The notes: generated from the letters alone by a model not told the origin. 64,000 nt of DNA from JASHPR01 sp963808705 (GCA_963808705.1 CAWEHB010000002.1:1-64000), one strand, 5' to 3'. Counted from the first letter of the stretch, positions 44,416-53,031 are shown. A program made the numbers and translations.

Positions 44416-46002
44416 GTGGTGACAGACGGGCGCGGGCAAGGCGGAGTGACGACGGCCACTGGGCCGCCTGCAGCACCCCGGGTCGGCCTGCCGTCCAGGC
44501 CCGCCGCGCCAGCGTTGCGCCCGGGATTCCTCGGCTGGATCGCCGCGGCGGCCATCGCCATCTCGGTGCTGCTCATGATCGCCGTATCGGTGGCCGGGCC
44601 GAGCGCCGTGATCCCGGTGATCCCGCGGACCTGGCCGGACCCGCCGCTGTGGCTGCCGCTGCACCCCTCGCAGGTGACGGCGACGGCGGCCATCTACACC
44701 GCGATCGCCCTCGGCGCGGCCGGAGTGGGCCTCGGCCTGGTCGCGGTCCGGCGCGGCGCCCGGCCGAACCTCCGGCTGCTGGGGGTGGCCGCGGTCGCCG
44801 CGATTGCCCTGCTGGCCTTGCTCCCCCCGGCCGGCTCCACGGACAGCCTCAGCTACGCGGCCTACGGCCGGATCGCCGTGCTCGGCCACAACCCCTACGT
44901 GATGACGCCGCAGCAGCTTCGCGCGAGCGGCGATCCGATCGGCTTGCAGACGACCCGCAACTGGCAGTCCGATCCCTCGCTGTACGGCCCGGTGGCGATA
45001 ACGGCGGACTGGGTGGCGGCGAAGCTGGGCGGCACCAACATCTCCTACATCATCTTCTGGCTGAAGCTGCTGTTCGCGCTGTGCTTCGGCGCGGTCGCGC
45101 TGGCGCTGGACCGGCTACTGCGCGGCGACCCGGCGGCCCGGGTCCGGGCGCACCTGCTGTGGACGGTGAACCCGCTGATGCTGTGGGCCATCGTGGCCGG
45201 CGCGCACGCCGACGGGCTGGGCGCCTGCCTCGGCATCTTCGGCCTGCTGGTCGCCCGCGTCCCGTCGCCGGGGGCCAGGCTCGGGCCCGGCCGGGCCCTG
45301 GCCGCGGGCCTGCTCGTCGGCGCGGCCATCGCGGTCAAGAGCCCGCTCGCCCCGGTCGCGCTCGCGCTCGCCTGGTCGGTCCGGCACTCGGTCAAGGCCC
45401 TGGCCGCGGCCGCGGCCGGAGGTGTCCTGGCCCTGGTGCCGGGATACCTGATCGCCGGGTCCCACGCGCTGTCCGACCTGGTGTGGCGCAGCGGGAACCT
45501 GGTGACCTTCGACAGCTTCTGGCGGCTGTTCTACCCGCCCTTCGGCTACGCGGGGATGCCCGCGGGGCTGGAGCTGATCGCGGCCCTGGCCTGCGTGGCC
45601 GTGGCCGGGCTGCTGGCGTGGCGGCTGCCGCCCGGGCCGCCGCAGCTGCCCGCCGTCCGCCCGGCCCTGGTGCTGATGCTGGCCTGGCTCCTGGTCTGGC
45701 CGCTGCAGCGGCCCTGGTACGACGCGATCGCGTTCTGCCTGCTGGCGGTGTACCCGGCGACCCGCCTGGACTGGCTGGCGCTGATCCGCGCGGTCCCCGC
45801 GGCGATGGCCGTGGCGACCGGGGCGGCCGCCCGGCACCCCCAGGAGCTGACCCGGGTCATCGCCTTCGTCGGCAATGAGCTGTCCCCGTACGTCCGGCTC
45901 GGCTCGGTCATCGCGGCGGTGCTGCTGTGCGTGGCGGGCGCGTGGGAGTTGCGGCGGCCGCGGCCGGGAACCCTTACCGTGGAAGCGGCTGCCCCGTCAT
46001 AG
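44416..46002 (+). CDS. Polyprenol-phosphate-mannose-dependent alpha-mannosyltransferase (MptB-like)
   Basis: A 528-aa GT-C family protein with about twelve membrane helices. The first extracytoplasmic loop carries the family motif STDSLSYAAYGRIAVLGHNP, with an Asp needed for metal or catalysis, and later VNPLMLWAIVAGAHADGLG, GAAIAVKSPLAPVALALAW and WPLQRPWYDAIA match the alpha-1,6-mannosyltransferase (MptA/MptB) family. It would use polyprenyl-phosphate mannose to build lipomannan-type or other envelope glycan. GTG 44416 and GTG 44419 are equivalent starts. It is preceded by 160 bp of AT-richer sequence likely to hold its promoter. Confidence 0.85.
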   Translation: MVTDGRGQGGVTTATGPPAAPRVGLPSRPAAPALRPGFLGWIAAAAIAISVLLMIAVSVAGPSAVIPVIPRTWPDPPLWLPLHPSQVTATAAIYTAIALGAAGVGLGLVAVRRGARPNLRLLGVAAVAAIALLALLPPAGSTDSLSYAAYGRIAVLGHNPYVMTPQQLRASGDPIGLQTTRNWQSDPSLYGPVAITADWVAAKLGGTNISYIIFWLKLLFALCFGAVALALDRLLRGDPAARVRAHLLWTVNPLMLWAIVAGAHADGLGACLGIFGLLVARVPSPGARLGPGRALAAGLLVGAAIAVKSPLAPVALALAWSVRHSVKALAAAAAGGVLALVPGYLIAGSHALSDLVWRSGNLVTFDSFWRLFYPPFGYAGMPAGLELIAALACVAVAGLLAWRLPPGPPQLPAVRPALVLMLAWLLVWPLQRPWYDAIAFCLLAVYPATRLDWLALIRAVPAAMAVATGAAARHPQELTRVIAFVGNELSPYVRLGSVIAAVLLCVAGAWELRRPRPGTLTVEAAAPS

Positions 46003-46018
46003 ACCCCGGAGGCCATCG

Positions 46019-47722
46019 ATGAAGACGGTCTGGCTGGGATCCGACGGCGCGTGGCGCACCACGCTGCGCGGGCGGCAGGTGCTCGCCGACCCCAGGATCA
46101 ACAAGGGGACGGCGTTCAGTGACGACGAGCGCCGCGATCTCGGCCTCACCGGGCTGATCCCGTCGGGTCACCTGACCCTGGACGAGCAGGCGTCGCGGGT
46201 GTATGCGCAGTACCAGCGCCAGGCCACCGACCTGGCGCGGAACGTGCTGCTGAACGAGGTACACGACCGCAATGAGGTGCTGTACTACCGGCTGCTGAGC
46301 CGCCACCTCAGCGAGATGCTGCCGATCGTGTACACCCCGACGGTGGGGCAGGCCATCGAGCAGTACAGCCATGAGTACCGCCGCCCGCGCGGCGTCTACC
46401 TGTCCGTCGACCATCCCGAGCTGATCGAGGTTTCGCTGACCGCACCCGGCCTGCGCCCGGGAGATGTGGACCTGATCGTGGCCACCGACGCCGGGGCCAT
46501 CCTCGGCATCGGCGACTGGGGGGCGGGCGGGATCGGCATCGCGGTCGGCAAGCTCGCCGTGTACACCGCGGCCGCGGGCATCGACCCGAACCGGACGCTG
46601 CCGGTGATGCTCGACGTGGGCACCGACCGGCAGAGCCTGCGCGACGACCCGCTCTACGTCGGCAACCGGCACCCCCGGGTGACCGCCGCCGAGTACGACC
46701 GGTTCCTCGAGTCGTTCGTCTCGGCGGTCGGGAAGCTGTTCCCCGGGGCGCTGCTGCACTGGGAGGACATCGGCGTGAGCAACGCCAGGCGGCTGCTGGA
46801 CCGGTACCGCTACCAGACGCTCACGTTCAACGACGACATCCAGGGCACCGGCGCCGTCAACCTGGCCGCGGTGCTGGCCGCGGCCGGGGCCACCGGGATC
46901 AGGCTGGCCGACCACCGGATCGTGATCTTCGGGGCGGGTACGGCGGGGACCGGCATCGCCGACCAGCTGTCCGCCGCGATGCTGGCCGACGGCTTGCCGG
47001 AGGATGCGGCCCGGGCGCGGTTCTGGGCCGTCGACCGGGCCGGCCTGATCACCACGGCCACGCCGGACCTGGGTGAATCGCAGCGCCGGTACGCGCGGGC
47101 CGAAGCCGAAGTCGCGGGATGGCAGCTGGACTCCTCGCTCGGCGGCGTCGGGCTGGCCGAGGTGGTGCGCCGGGTGCACCCCACGATCCTGATCGGCACG
47201 TCGACCCGGACCGGGGCGTTCACCGAACCCATCGTCCGGGACATGGCCGCGCACTGCGACCGGCCGGTGATCCTGCCGATGTCCAACCCGACCTCGCTGT
47301 CCGAGGCCGCGCCGGCCGACCTGATCCGGTGGACGGAGGGACGGGTCCTGGTGGCCACCGGCAGCCCGTTCCCGCCCGTCGACTACCGCGGCGTCCGGTA
47401 CACGATCGGCCAGGCCAACAACGCGCTGATCTTCCCCGGGCTCGGCCTGGGCGTCATCGCCGCCCGGGCCACCCAGGTGACCGACAACATGCTGGCCGCC
47501 GCGGCGCACGCGGTGTCGGAACTGGTCGACACCGCGACCCCGGGCGCCCCGCTGCTGCCCCGGGTCGAGGCGCTGCGCGAGACGTCGGTCGCCGTCGCCG
47601 CAGCCGTGGCCGGGGCCGCCGCCGCGGACGGCGTGGCCCGCGCCCGGCTGGACGGGGACGCGCGCGCCAGCGTCCGGGCCCTGATGTGGGAGCCGGCCTA
47701 CCGCCCGGTCCGGCCCGGCTAA
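46019..47722 (+). CDS. NAD-dependent malic enzyme
   Basis: A 567-aa large-form malic enzyme converting malate to pyruvate and CO2. It has the fumarate/malate-type N-domain (NKGTAFSDDERRDLGLTGLI, Tyr in PIVYTPTVGQAI), the divalent-metal site ILGIGDWGAGGIGIAVGKLA, HWEDIGVSNARRLLDRYR, FNDDIQGTGAVNLAAVL, and the Rossmann loop VIFGAGTAGTGIADQL. This is the NAD-linked SfcA/MaeA class. GGAGG lies 6 nt before ATG 46019. It follows the mannosyltransferase by 16 bp, so they may be co-transcribed without functional link. Confidence 0.94.
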   Translation: MKTVWLGSDGAWRTTLRGRQVLADPRINKGTAFSDDERRDLGLTGLIPSGHLTLDEQASRVYAQYQRQATDLARNVLLNEVHDRNEVLYYRLLSRHLSEMLPIVYTPTVGQAIEQYSHEYRRPRGVYLSVDHPELIEVSLTAPGLRPGDVDLIVATDAGAILGIGDWGAGGIGIAVGKLAVYTAAAGIDPNRTLPVMLDVGTDRQSLRDDPLYVGNRHPRVTAAEYDRFLESFVSAVGKLFPGALLHWEDIGVSNARRLLDRYRYQTLTFNDDIQGTGAVNLAAVLAAAGATGIRLADHRIVIFGAGTAGTGIADQLSAAMLADGLPEDAARARFWAVDRAGLITTATPDLGESQRRYARAEAEVAGWQLDSSLGGVGLAEVVRRVHPTILIGTSTRTGAFTEPIVRDMAAHCDRPVILPMSNPTSLSEAAPADLIRWTEGRVLVATGSPFPPVDYRGVRYTIGQANNALIFPGLGLGVIAARATQVTDNMLAAAAHAVSELVDTATPGAPLLPRVEALRETSVAVAAAVAGAAAADGVARARLDGDARASVRALMWEPAYRPVRPG

Positions 47723-48642
47723 CCCCGCTGATCCGGCTGCTCCAGGAACCGGACGATCGCCGCGGTGAGCGCGCCGGCCACCTGCTGCTGGAAACGGGCG
47801 GTCACCAGCAGCCCGGCGTCGGCGGCGTTGCGCATGTTGCCGCACTCGATCAGCACCTTGGGGACGGTGGTGAGGTTGAGCCCGGCCAGGTCATCGCGCG
47901 GCATGATGCCGTTCACGCCGTCGTAGTCGCTCTCCGGCATCGGGGTGCCCGCCAGCATCGCCTGCCGGACATCGGCGCCGAACTGCTCCGACGCCGTGAT
48001 CACCTTGTCGTTCGGGCCGTCGGCGACCGGCTCCAGGATGGTGAACCCGCGGCCGGACGCGGGCCCGCCGTCGGCGTGGATGTCCACGGCGACGTCCGCG
48101 CGGGCGACATTGATGATCTCGGCGCGGTGGTCGACGCAGGGCCCGACGCCGTCGTCGCTGGTCCTGGTCATCACCACCTGCGCGCCGTCCCGGCGGAGGT
48201 CGGCCCGGAGGTAGCTGGCGACGTTGAAGTTGAACTGCGCCTCGGTGTAGCCGCCGTCGGTCGTGGTGCCGGTGGTGTCGCAGGCCTCCCAGCCGGTGCC
48301 GTTCCAGACCAGGTGACCGATGGCACCCGGGTCGGTGAAGTTCCCGCCGTTGTGGCCCGGGTCGATGCCGATGATCTTCCCGGCCAGGGGCAGCGCGGCG
48401 GTGCCTGCCGCCGGGCCGCCGGCGGCCGCCCCGTGACCGTCCTGCCCGGCCACCACGGACGGCCCGGCCGACGGTGACGATGCCGTCGGGTGACTCGCTG
48501 GCTGAGCTGGCCCGTGGCCGCCGCAGGCGGAAGCGGCCAGCGCGACGGCGGCCAGCGCGACGGCGGCCAGGCCGGCGGCGGCCACGGCCGGCACCCGGCC
48601 GCGGTTCCGCGCGGCACCGGGCCGGCCCTGGCGGCGGGTCAC
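47719..48642 (-). CDS. N-acetylmuramoyl-L-alanine amidase (Amidase_3), lipoprotein
   Basis: A 307-aa zinc amidase that cleaves the amide bond between muramic acid and the stem peptide. The signal peptide contains a duplicated AAVALAAVALAA and ends in a lipobox LAASAC, so it should be a lipoprotein. Catalytic residues: Zn ligands His in IGIDPGHNGG, Glu in the TEAQFNFN region, and His in AVDIHADGG; acid Glu in PKVLIECGNMRN. A Ser/Pro/Ala linker separates anchor and enzyme. It probably trims peptidoglycan at the membrane. Its stop overlaps the end of the malic enzyme gene. Confidence 0.9.
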   Translation of the reverse strand: MTRRQGRPGAARNRGRVPAVAAAGLAAVALAAVALAASACGGHGPAQPASHPTASSPSAGPSVVAGQDGHGAAAGGPAAGTAALPLAGKIIGIDPGHNGGNFTDPGAIGHLVWNGTGWEACDTTGTTTDGGYTEAQFNFNVASYLRADLRRDGAQVVMTRTSDDGVGPCVDHRAEIINVARADVAVDIHADGGPASGRGFTILEPVADGPNDKVITASEQFGADVRQAMLAGTPMPESDYDGVNGIMPRDDLAGLNLTTVPKVLIECGNMRNAADAGLLVTARFQQQVAGALTAAIVRFLEQPDQRG

Positions 48643-48718
48643 CAGCCCCGCGCCTTTGCGTAACGGAAAGTCGTATGACCAGTCATCCCGACGAGGTCAC
48701 CCGGCACAGGCGCGAGGA

Positions 48719-48745
48719 TCCCGCGAGCATCCTGCGCTCGCGGGA
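48719..48745. terminator. 10-bp hairpin, terminator-like
   Basis: Perfect arms TCCCGCGAGC (48719-48728) and GCTCGCGGGA (48736-48745), 7-nt loop, between the DUF4282 gene and the amidase gene on the same strand. In the + direction it is followed by CCCCTTTCG. It may end the DUF4282 transcript. Confidence 0.55.
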
Positions 48746-48809
48746 CCCCTTTCGCTCGGGTGATCTCGTATATGCGTGACCCGTAAATCAAAGGCTTCGC
48801 GATCGCGGA

Positions 48810-49385
48810 TTAACGAGACTCGCTGCGCTCGCGAATGGACCGGAGGTCATCCGACATCCGGAAGATGACCATGATCAGCTCCAGCAATATGCGCCACAGC
48901 GCCAGGTTGAAGAGGAAGTACAAGGGGCAGATGATGATCAGCGCGATTATGCCGAATATCGCGCTTTCCTCGAAGGCGAGAACCAAGAGCCCGAGCGCGG
49001 CCAGCCCCAGCACGACCGTGACAAGCACGTACACGACCTTGACGACCTTGGGCGTCACGAATGAGTTGAACCCGAAGTCGAACAGCGAGCCCACGAACCC
49101 CTTCGCGCTGGCGGCACTGGCGTGCGACGCAGGGCTGTGCGCCGTTGCGCCCTGGTCGCTGTATTCCATCCCCTGGGTGGAGTATCCCGCGCCCTGGGCG
49201 GCGTATCCCGCGCCCTGGGCGGCGTATCCCGCGCCCTGGCTGCCGTATCCCGCCTGGCCGTATCCGGGGTCCTGGCTCGCGTACGCTGCCCCCTGGCCCG
49301 GATATGCGGGCTGGCCGTATCCCGCGTCCTCCCCCGGTAGAGGGCCGTAGTCAGCCGGGTTTCTTCCGTATCCTTGATTGCTCAT
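48810..49385 (-). CDS. DUF4282 membrane protein with Gly/Tyr-rich N-terminus
   Basis: A 191-aa protein. The N-terminal 95 residues are Gly/Tyr/Gln/Ala-rich repeats (GYGSQGAGYAAQGAGYAAQG), followed by AKGFVGSLFDFGFNSFVTPK and two or three membrane helices (VVYVLVTVVLGLAALGLLVL, AIFGIIALIIICPLYFLFNL), ending with the DUF4282 signature WRILLELIMVIFRMSDDLRS. The family has no known activity. GGAGGGGG lies 4 nt before ATG 49385. The low-complexity tail is likely disordered and cytoplasmic. It is not in an obvious operon. Confidence 0.85.
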   Translation of the reverse strand: MSNQGYGRNPADYGPLPGEDAGYGQPAYPGQGAAYASQDPGYGQAGYGSQGAGYAAQGAGYAAQGAGYSTQGMEYSDQGATAHSPASHASAASAKGFVGSLFDFGFNSFVTPKVVKVVYVLVTVVLGLAALGLLVLAFEESAIFGIIALIIICPLYFLFNLALWRILLELIMVIFRMSDDLRSIRERSESR

Positions 49386-49538
49386 ATCCCCCTCCAGGAG
49401 AATGTGCGCGGTCCGCTGCCCCAAGCCGACAGCGATGTGACGCGACGTCTGGGAAGGTTGTACCGGACGTAGAGTACGAACCTATAACAATGAGACGGCG
49501 CGAACCGGCGAACAGTTCGGTGCGGCCCAGGAACGCCA

Positions 49539-49560
49539 GCCCGCCCGTTGCCGGGCGGGC
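49539..49560. terminator. 8-bp hairpin downstream of a small minus-strand ORF
   Basis: Arms GCCCGCCC (49539-49546) and GGGCGGGC (49553-49560), 6-nt loop. It lies 31 bp beyond the stop of the small minus ORF at 49591-49707 and upstream of the DUF4282 gene, so it may end a short transcript on that strand. Confidence 0.5.
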
Positions 49561-49590
49561 GGGTGACAGCCTCCGGCCGCGGCTGCGCGG

Positions 49591-49707
49591 TCATCCTAGC
49601 GGCACCTCGAGGCCCTCGTCGGCGAGCAGGATGCCGCCGCGGAACGCCGTCACGGCGGCCGCGGCCTCGCCCGCCTCCTTGACCGAGCCGTATATCCGTG
49701 CGATCAT
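49591..49707 (-). CDS. Possible 38-aa small ORF opposite the arsR promoter
   Basis: An ORF starting MIARIYGSVKEAGEAAAAVT and ending GLEVPLG with strongly G/C third positions. Its ATG lies inside the ArsR-type dyad and divergent from arsR, and a hairpin follows it. There is no clear ribosome site and no family is recognised, so it may be a small metal-regulated protein or a chance frame. Confidence 0.3.
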   Translation of the reverse strand: MIARIYGSVKEAGEAAAAVTAFRGGILLADEGLEVPLG

Positions 49708-49713
49708 ACGGAT
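49694..49713. promoter_or_regulatory. ArsR-type operator dyad
   Basis: ATCCGT-N8-ACGGAT (49694-49713), 27 bp before the arsR start. Size and AT-richer setting fit an ArsR/SmtB operator with autoregulation. Confidence 0.6.
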
Positions 49714-49740
49714 GAACGGAAGATTTCCGGAGGCCCGGTC

Positions 49741-50181
49741 ATGACACCGCGTTCCCATGAGCATCCGGTCAACTCCGAGCGAGTTGCCGCCGCGCGGGAT
49801 GGCGTGCTGTCGGTGGACGACGCCGGGCGCCTGGCGGGCCTGCTGGGCATGCTGGCCGACCCGGTGCGCTCACGGATCCTGTTCGCGCTGGTCACGGCCG
49901 GGGAACTGTGCGTGGGCGACCTCGCGCTCGCGCTGGACGTCACCGAGGACCAGGTGTCCTACGGGCTGAAGATGCTGCGCCTGGCCAGGCTGGTGAGCTT
50001 CCGCAAGGAAGGCCGCATGGTCTGCTACCGGCTGAGCGACGGCTTCCCCCACCCGCTGCTCGAGCACTGCCTGCGGCAGCTGCTGACGATCGCAGCCCCT
50101 CCGCAGGCCGGCGCGAACCCGCAGGCCGGCCCGGCTCCTGACCCGGGCCCGACCCCGGAGGCCGGCCGTGCCCGTGCTTGA
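49741..50181 (+). CDS. ArsR/SmtB family regulator
   Basis: A 146-aa winged-helix repressor: LAGLLGMLADPVRSRILFAL, GELCVGDLALALDVTEDQVS, GLKMLRLARLVSFRKEGRMV and CYRLSDGFPHPLLEHCLRQL, with a disordered Pro-rich tail. The metal-site motif is ELCVGDL rather than ELCVCDL; other candidate ligands are Cys in VCYRL and the His/Cys of PHPLLEHCL. GGAGG lies 7 nt before the ATG. It overlaps the downstream permease gene by 14 bp and should control it. The inducer (metal, arsenic or other) cannot be named. Confidence 0.9.
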   Translation: MTPRSHEHPVNSERVAAARDGVLSVDDAGRLAGLLGMLADPVRSRILFALVTAGELCVGDLALALDVTEDQVSYGLKMLRLARLVSFRKEGRMVCYRLSDGFPHPLLEHCLRQLLTIAAPPQAGANPQAGPAPDPGPTPEAGRARA

Positions 50182-51355
50182 CGCGATCGGTCACGCGCTG
50201 GCCGTGGCCGGGTCGATGACCTGGCAGATCACCTGGTCGCTCCTGCTCGGCTTCACCCTCTCGGCGATCATCCAGGCGGTGGTCCGCCGGGAGGCGATCA
50301 CCCGGCGGCTGGGCAGCGACCGGCCATCGACGCTGGCGCTGGCCACCGGGCTCGGCGCCGCCTCGTCCTCGTGCTCTTACGCGGCGGTGGCCCTGGCCCG
50401 GTCGCTGTTCCGCAAGGGCGCGAGCTTCACCGCCGCGATGGTCTTCGAGATAGCCAGCACCAACCTGGTGATCGAGCTGGGCATCATCCTGGCGCTGCTG
50501 ATCTCCTGGCAGTTCACCGTGGCGGAATACGTCGGCGGGCTCGTCATGATCGTGCTCCTCGCCGTGGCGTTCCGTCTGTTCGTGGGAGACCGCCTGGTCG
50601 AGGGGGCCAGGCGGCAGGCCGAACTCGGGCGGGCCGGGTCCATGGAAGGCCACGCCGCCATGGACATGAGCATCCGCTCCCGCGGCGGATTCTGGCGGCG
50701 GCTGCTCAGCCGGGACGGCTACACCGCGGTCAGTCACATCTTCGTGATGGAGTGGGCCGCCGTGCTGCGCGACGTGGTCCTCGGGCTGCTCATCGCCGGG
50801 GCGATCGGCGCCTGGGTGCCCGACGCCTTCTGGCAGCACCTGTTCCTGACCGGTCATCCGCTGGCGGCCAGGCTGTGGGGGCCGGTCATCGGCCCGGTCA
50901 TCTCGCTGCTCAGCTTCGTCTGCTCGATCGGCAACGTGCCGCTGGCCGCGGTGCTCTGGAACGGCGGGATCAGCTTCGGCGGGGTCGTGGCGTTCATCTT
51001 CGCCGACCTGATCATCATCCCGATCCTGGTCATCTACCGGAAGTATTACGGCACGCGGATGATGCTGGTGCTGCTCGGGATCTTCTACGCCACCATGGTC
51101 ATCGCCGGGTACATCGTGGAGTTCCTGTTCGGCGCCCTCGGGCTGATCCCGGCCGAACGTGCCGCCAAGGTCGCCGAGCAGGGCATCCAGTGGAACTACA
51201 CGACCGTTCTCAACATCATCTTCCTGCTGCTGGCCGCCGCGCTGCTGGTGCGCTTCTTCCGGTCCGGCGGCAGGCCGATGCTCAAGATGATGGGCGGCGG
51301 CCCCGGCGAGCAGCCCCATTCCCGCCATGCCGGGGCGGTCGGCCAGCGCGGTTAG
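50168..51355 (+). CDS. Permease of the DUF318/ArsP family
   Basis: A 395-aa permease with eight or more membrane helices and two related halves: TGLGAASSSCSYAAVALARS with RKGASFTAAMVFEIASTNLV, and SFVCSIGNVPLAAVLWNGGI with SFGGVVAFIFADLI. These half motifs with a Cys mark the DUF318/ArsP permeases, some of which export organoarsenicals. A His-rich cytoplasmic loop is not obvious. Starts at GTG 50168 inside the arsR gene, so expression is coupled. Function as a metalloid or metal-complex exporter is an inference from family and regulator. Confidence 0.88.
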   Translation: MPVLDAIGHALAVAGSMTWQITWSLLLGFTLSAIIQAVVRREAITRRLGSDRPSTLALATGLGAASSSCSYAAVALARSLFRKGASFTAAMVFEIASTNLVIELGIILALLISWQFTVAEYVGGLVMIVLLAVAFRLFVGDRLVEGARRQAELGRAGSMEGHAAMDMSIRSRGGFWRRLLSRDGYTAVSHIFVMEWAAVLRDVVLGLLIAGAIGAWVPDAFWQHLFLTGHPLAARLWGPVIGPVISLLSFVCSIGNVPLAAVLWNGGISFGGVVAFIFADLIIIPILVIYRKYYGTRMMLVLLGIFYATMVIAGYIVEFLFGALGLIPAERAAKVAEQGIQWNYTTVLNIIFLLLAAALLVRFFRSGGRPMLKMMGGGPGEQPHSRHAGAVGQRG

Positions 51356-51358
51356 GTC

Positions 51359-51814
51359 CTACGGGACCACGGTCACCGGCCATTTCCCGGCCCGGACGAG
51401 CCGGGTGGCCAGCGAGCCCACGATCCGGTGCCCGGCGTGCTCGGACGCGCCCACCACGACCGCGTCCGCCTTCGTCTCGGCGGCCGCCCGGGTCAGTTCC
51501 AACCACGGATCCCCGGTCACCGCACGGAACTCCAGGTCCAGCCCGATCTCGGCCGCGCCGTCCCGCAGCCGCCGCTCGATATCGCTCGCGGCCTGCGACG
51601 CCGCCTCGGCCAGCGCGGCCGCCCCGCCGGGCGCCGCGCCGATGCTCGCCGACAGGCGGGTCACATGCACCGCGAGCAGGCGGCAATGCTGCCGGCGCGC
51701 CAGCCCGGCAGCATACGCGGCCGCCCGCCACGACGTCCGCGAGCCGTCCACGCCGACGAGAATGAGCGACGGGCCGTCGGTTCCCAACTCGAACTCAGGC
51801 TCGGGGGAAGTCAC
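51359..51814 (-). CDS. Universal stress protein (UspA)
   Basis: A 151-aa single USP domain: ILVGVDGSRTSWRAAAYAAG at the start, the ATP-binding motif GASEHAGHRIVGSLATRLVR at residues about 126-145, then KWPVTVVP. It would bind ATP and dimerise under stress. GTG 51814 is preferred because the domain begins shortly after; the frame continues upstream to 51898 with Ala/Arg-rich sequence of no similarity. It is convergent with the permease (3 bp apart). Confidence 0.85.
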   Translation of the reverse strand: MTSPEPEFELGTDGPSLILVGVDGSRTSWRAAAYAAGLARRQHCRLLAVHVTRLSASIGAAPGGAAALAEAASQAASDIERRLRDGAAEIGLDLEFRAVTGDPWLELTRAAAETKADAVVVGASEHAGHRIVGSLATRLVRAGKWPVTVVP

Positions 51815-51952
51815 CAGCCCAGTGTGCCAGCCCAGCCCGAGCGCCCGGTGTACCGCGACCGGCGCTGTCGCGGCCAGGCGGGCGGCGGGAGCGGTCATCC
51901 GGCCACCGCGGCGCGGCGGGCCGGGCGGGCCGGGCGGCCCGGGCGGGCCGGG

Positions 51953-52810
51953 TTAGGCGGCGCCGCCCTGCGGTTCGATGCCCTTCTGGCGCAGCAGGCC
52001 GCGCAGCCGCCCCACCTCGTCGCTCAGCCGGTGCAGCCCATCGGCCAGCGACGGGAGGTCCAGGTGCGCGGTGGCCCACTCCTTCTGGCGGGAAGCCTTA
52101 TCGGCGGCCAGTTGCCGTTCGGCGTTGCGCAGCGCCGCCGCGGTCTCGTACTCCTCGGCGCTGACGGCCGACTCCTTGTCCCGGCGGACCTGCGCGATCT
52201 GCTGGTCGAGATCGCGGGTGTCCGGCCCGGTTCCCATCCGCTGCTCCACGGCCGACAGCCGCGCGTCCATGTCCTCGATCCGGCCGAGGATCTCGGCGAG
52301 CAGCCTGCCCTCCCCGCCGCCCGTGAGGCTGGGGGCCGGCGCGGCGGGCGTGGCCTCCGGCTCCTCCTCGCCCGGGGGGTCGCTGAGCAGCAGGAGTACC
52401 TGCTGGCGGACCCGGCTCAGGTCCGCGCCGAGCTCGAGCAGCACCTGCGCGGCCGGTCCCTGCCCCTCGCGGATCAGGCTGAGCAGGAGGTGCTCGGTGC
52501 CGATGTGGTGGTGGCCGAGTTGCAGCGCCTCGCGCAGCGCCAGGTCCAGCGCCTTCTTGGCGCGCAGCGTGTACTGCGCGTAACCTTCTGATGCCTCCCG
52601 GCCCTGGCCGGTGATCTCTTCCACCTGCCGGCGGACGGCCTCCAGGCTGATCCCCAGTGACTCCAGCGCCACGGCCGCCAGCCCCTCGCGCTCCTGGATG
52701 AGGCCGAGCAGGAGGTGCTCGGTGCCGACGCGGTGGCAATGCCGCATCCTGGCCTCTTCCTGGGCAAGGTCCAGAACCCGGCGCGCCTGGTCGGTAAACC
52801 GCTCGAACAT
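51953..52810 (-). CDS. Clp N-terminal domain protein with UVR-type coiled coil
   Basis: A 285-aa protein with two Clp_N repeats (MFERFTDQARRVLDLAQEEA, GTEHLLLGLIQEREGLAAVA; then YTLRAKKALDLALREALQLG, HIGTEHLLLSLIREGQGPAA) and a C-terminal region with coiled coil and UvrB/C-like UVR motif (KESAVSAEEYETAAALRNAE). It has no AAA+ domain, so it is an adaptor-like or regulatory ClpC N-domain homologue rather than a chaperone. GGAG lies 7 nt before ATG 52810. Two direct repeats precede it. The partner protease is not in the window. Confidence 0.9.
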   Translation of the reverse strand: MFERFTDQARRVLDLAQEEARMRHCHRVGTEHLLLGLIQEREGLAAVALESLGISLEAVRRQVEEITGQGREASEGYAQYTLRAKKALDLALREALQLGHHHIGTEHLLLSLIREGQGPAAQVLLELGADLSRVRQQVLLLLSDPPGEEEPEATPAAPAPSLTGGGEGRLLAEILGRIEDMDARLSAVEQRMGTGPDTRDLDQQIAQVRRDKESAVSAEEYETAAALRNAERQLAADKASRQKEWATAHLDLPSLADGLHRLSDEVGRLRGLLRQKGIEPQGGAA

Positions 52811-52855
52811 GGTCCGCTCCTTCTGAGCTTCGTCCCCCTCATGCCCGTGCACGTC

Positions 52856-52896
52856 AAGATACATCGCGTCTGACCCAGTAGGCAAGATATATCGCG
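52856..52896 (-). promoter_or_regulatory. 13-bp direct repeat in the ClpN/UVR gene promoter region
   Basis: AAGATACATCGCG (52856-52868) and AAGATATATCGCG (52884-52896), 28 bp apart centre to centre, 46-86 bp upstream of the gene on the minus strand. The half TATATCGCGA resembles PadR-family operator halves; binding is not shown. Confidence 0.4.
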
Positions 52897-53001
52897 AATT
52901 CGGCGGATGAGGGCTCGCGGCGGGGCGAGCGGCCGGGCCGGGCCGCGCCGGGCCGGGCCGGGCCGGGCGGGGGCAGGCCAGAGTCGCGCTGGGATCACTT
53001 G

Positions 53002-53031
53002 TTAAGCCTAGCCTTATCAGTCTAGGCTTAA
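53002..53031. promoter_or_regulatory. Perfect MarR operator overlapping the start region
   Basis: TTAAGCCTAG (53002-53011) and CTAGGCTTAA (53022-53031), perfect 10-bp arms with a 10-bp spacer, ending 3 bp before the marR ATG at 53035. A regulator bound here would block transcription of marR and the MFS gene. Confidence 0.75.

Noticed and set aside
51900..51955. GGGCGGGCC-type short repeats
   Set aside because: Simple GC-rich slippage sequence; the units are too short and irregular for a CRISPR array or a specific site.
52920..52980. GGGCCGGGCC-rich run
   Set aside because: Low-complexity sequence in an intergenic region; no array-like spacers.
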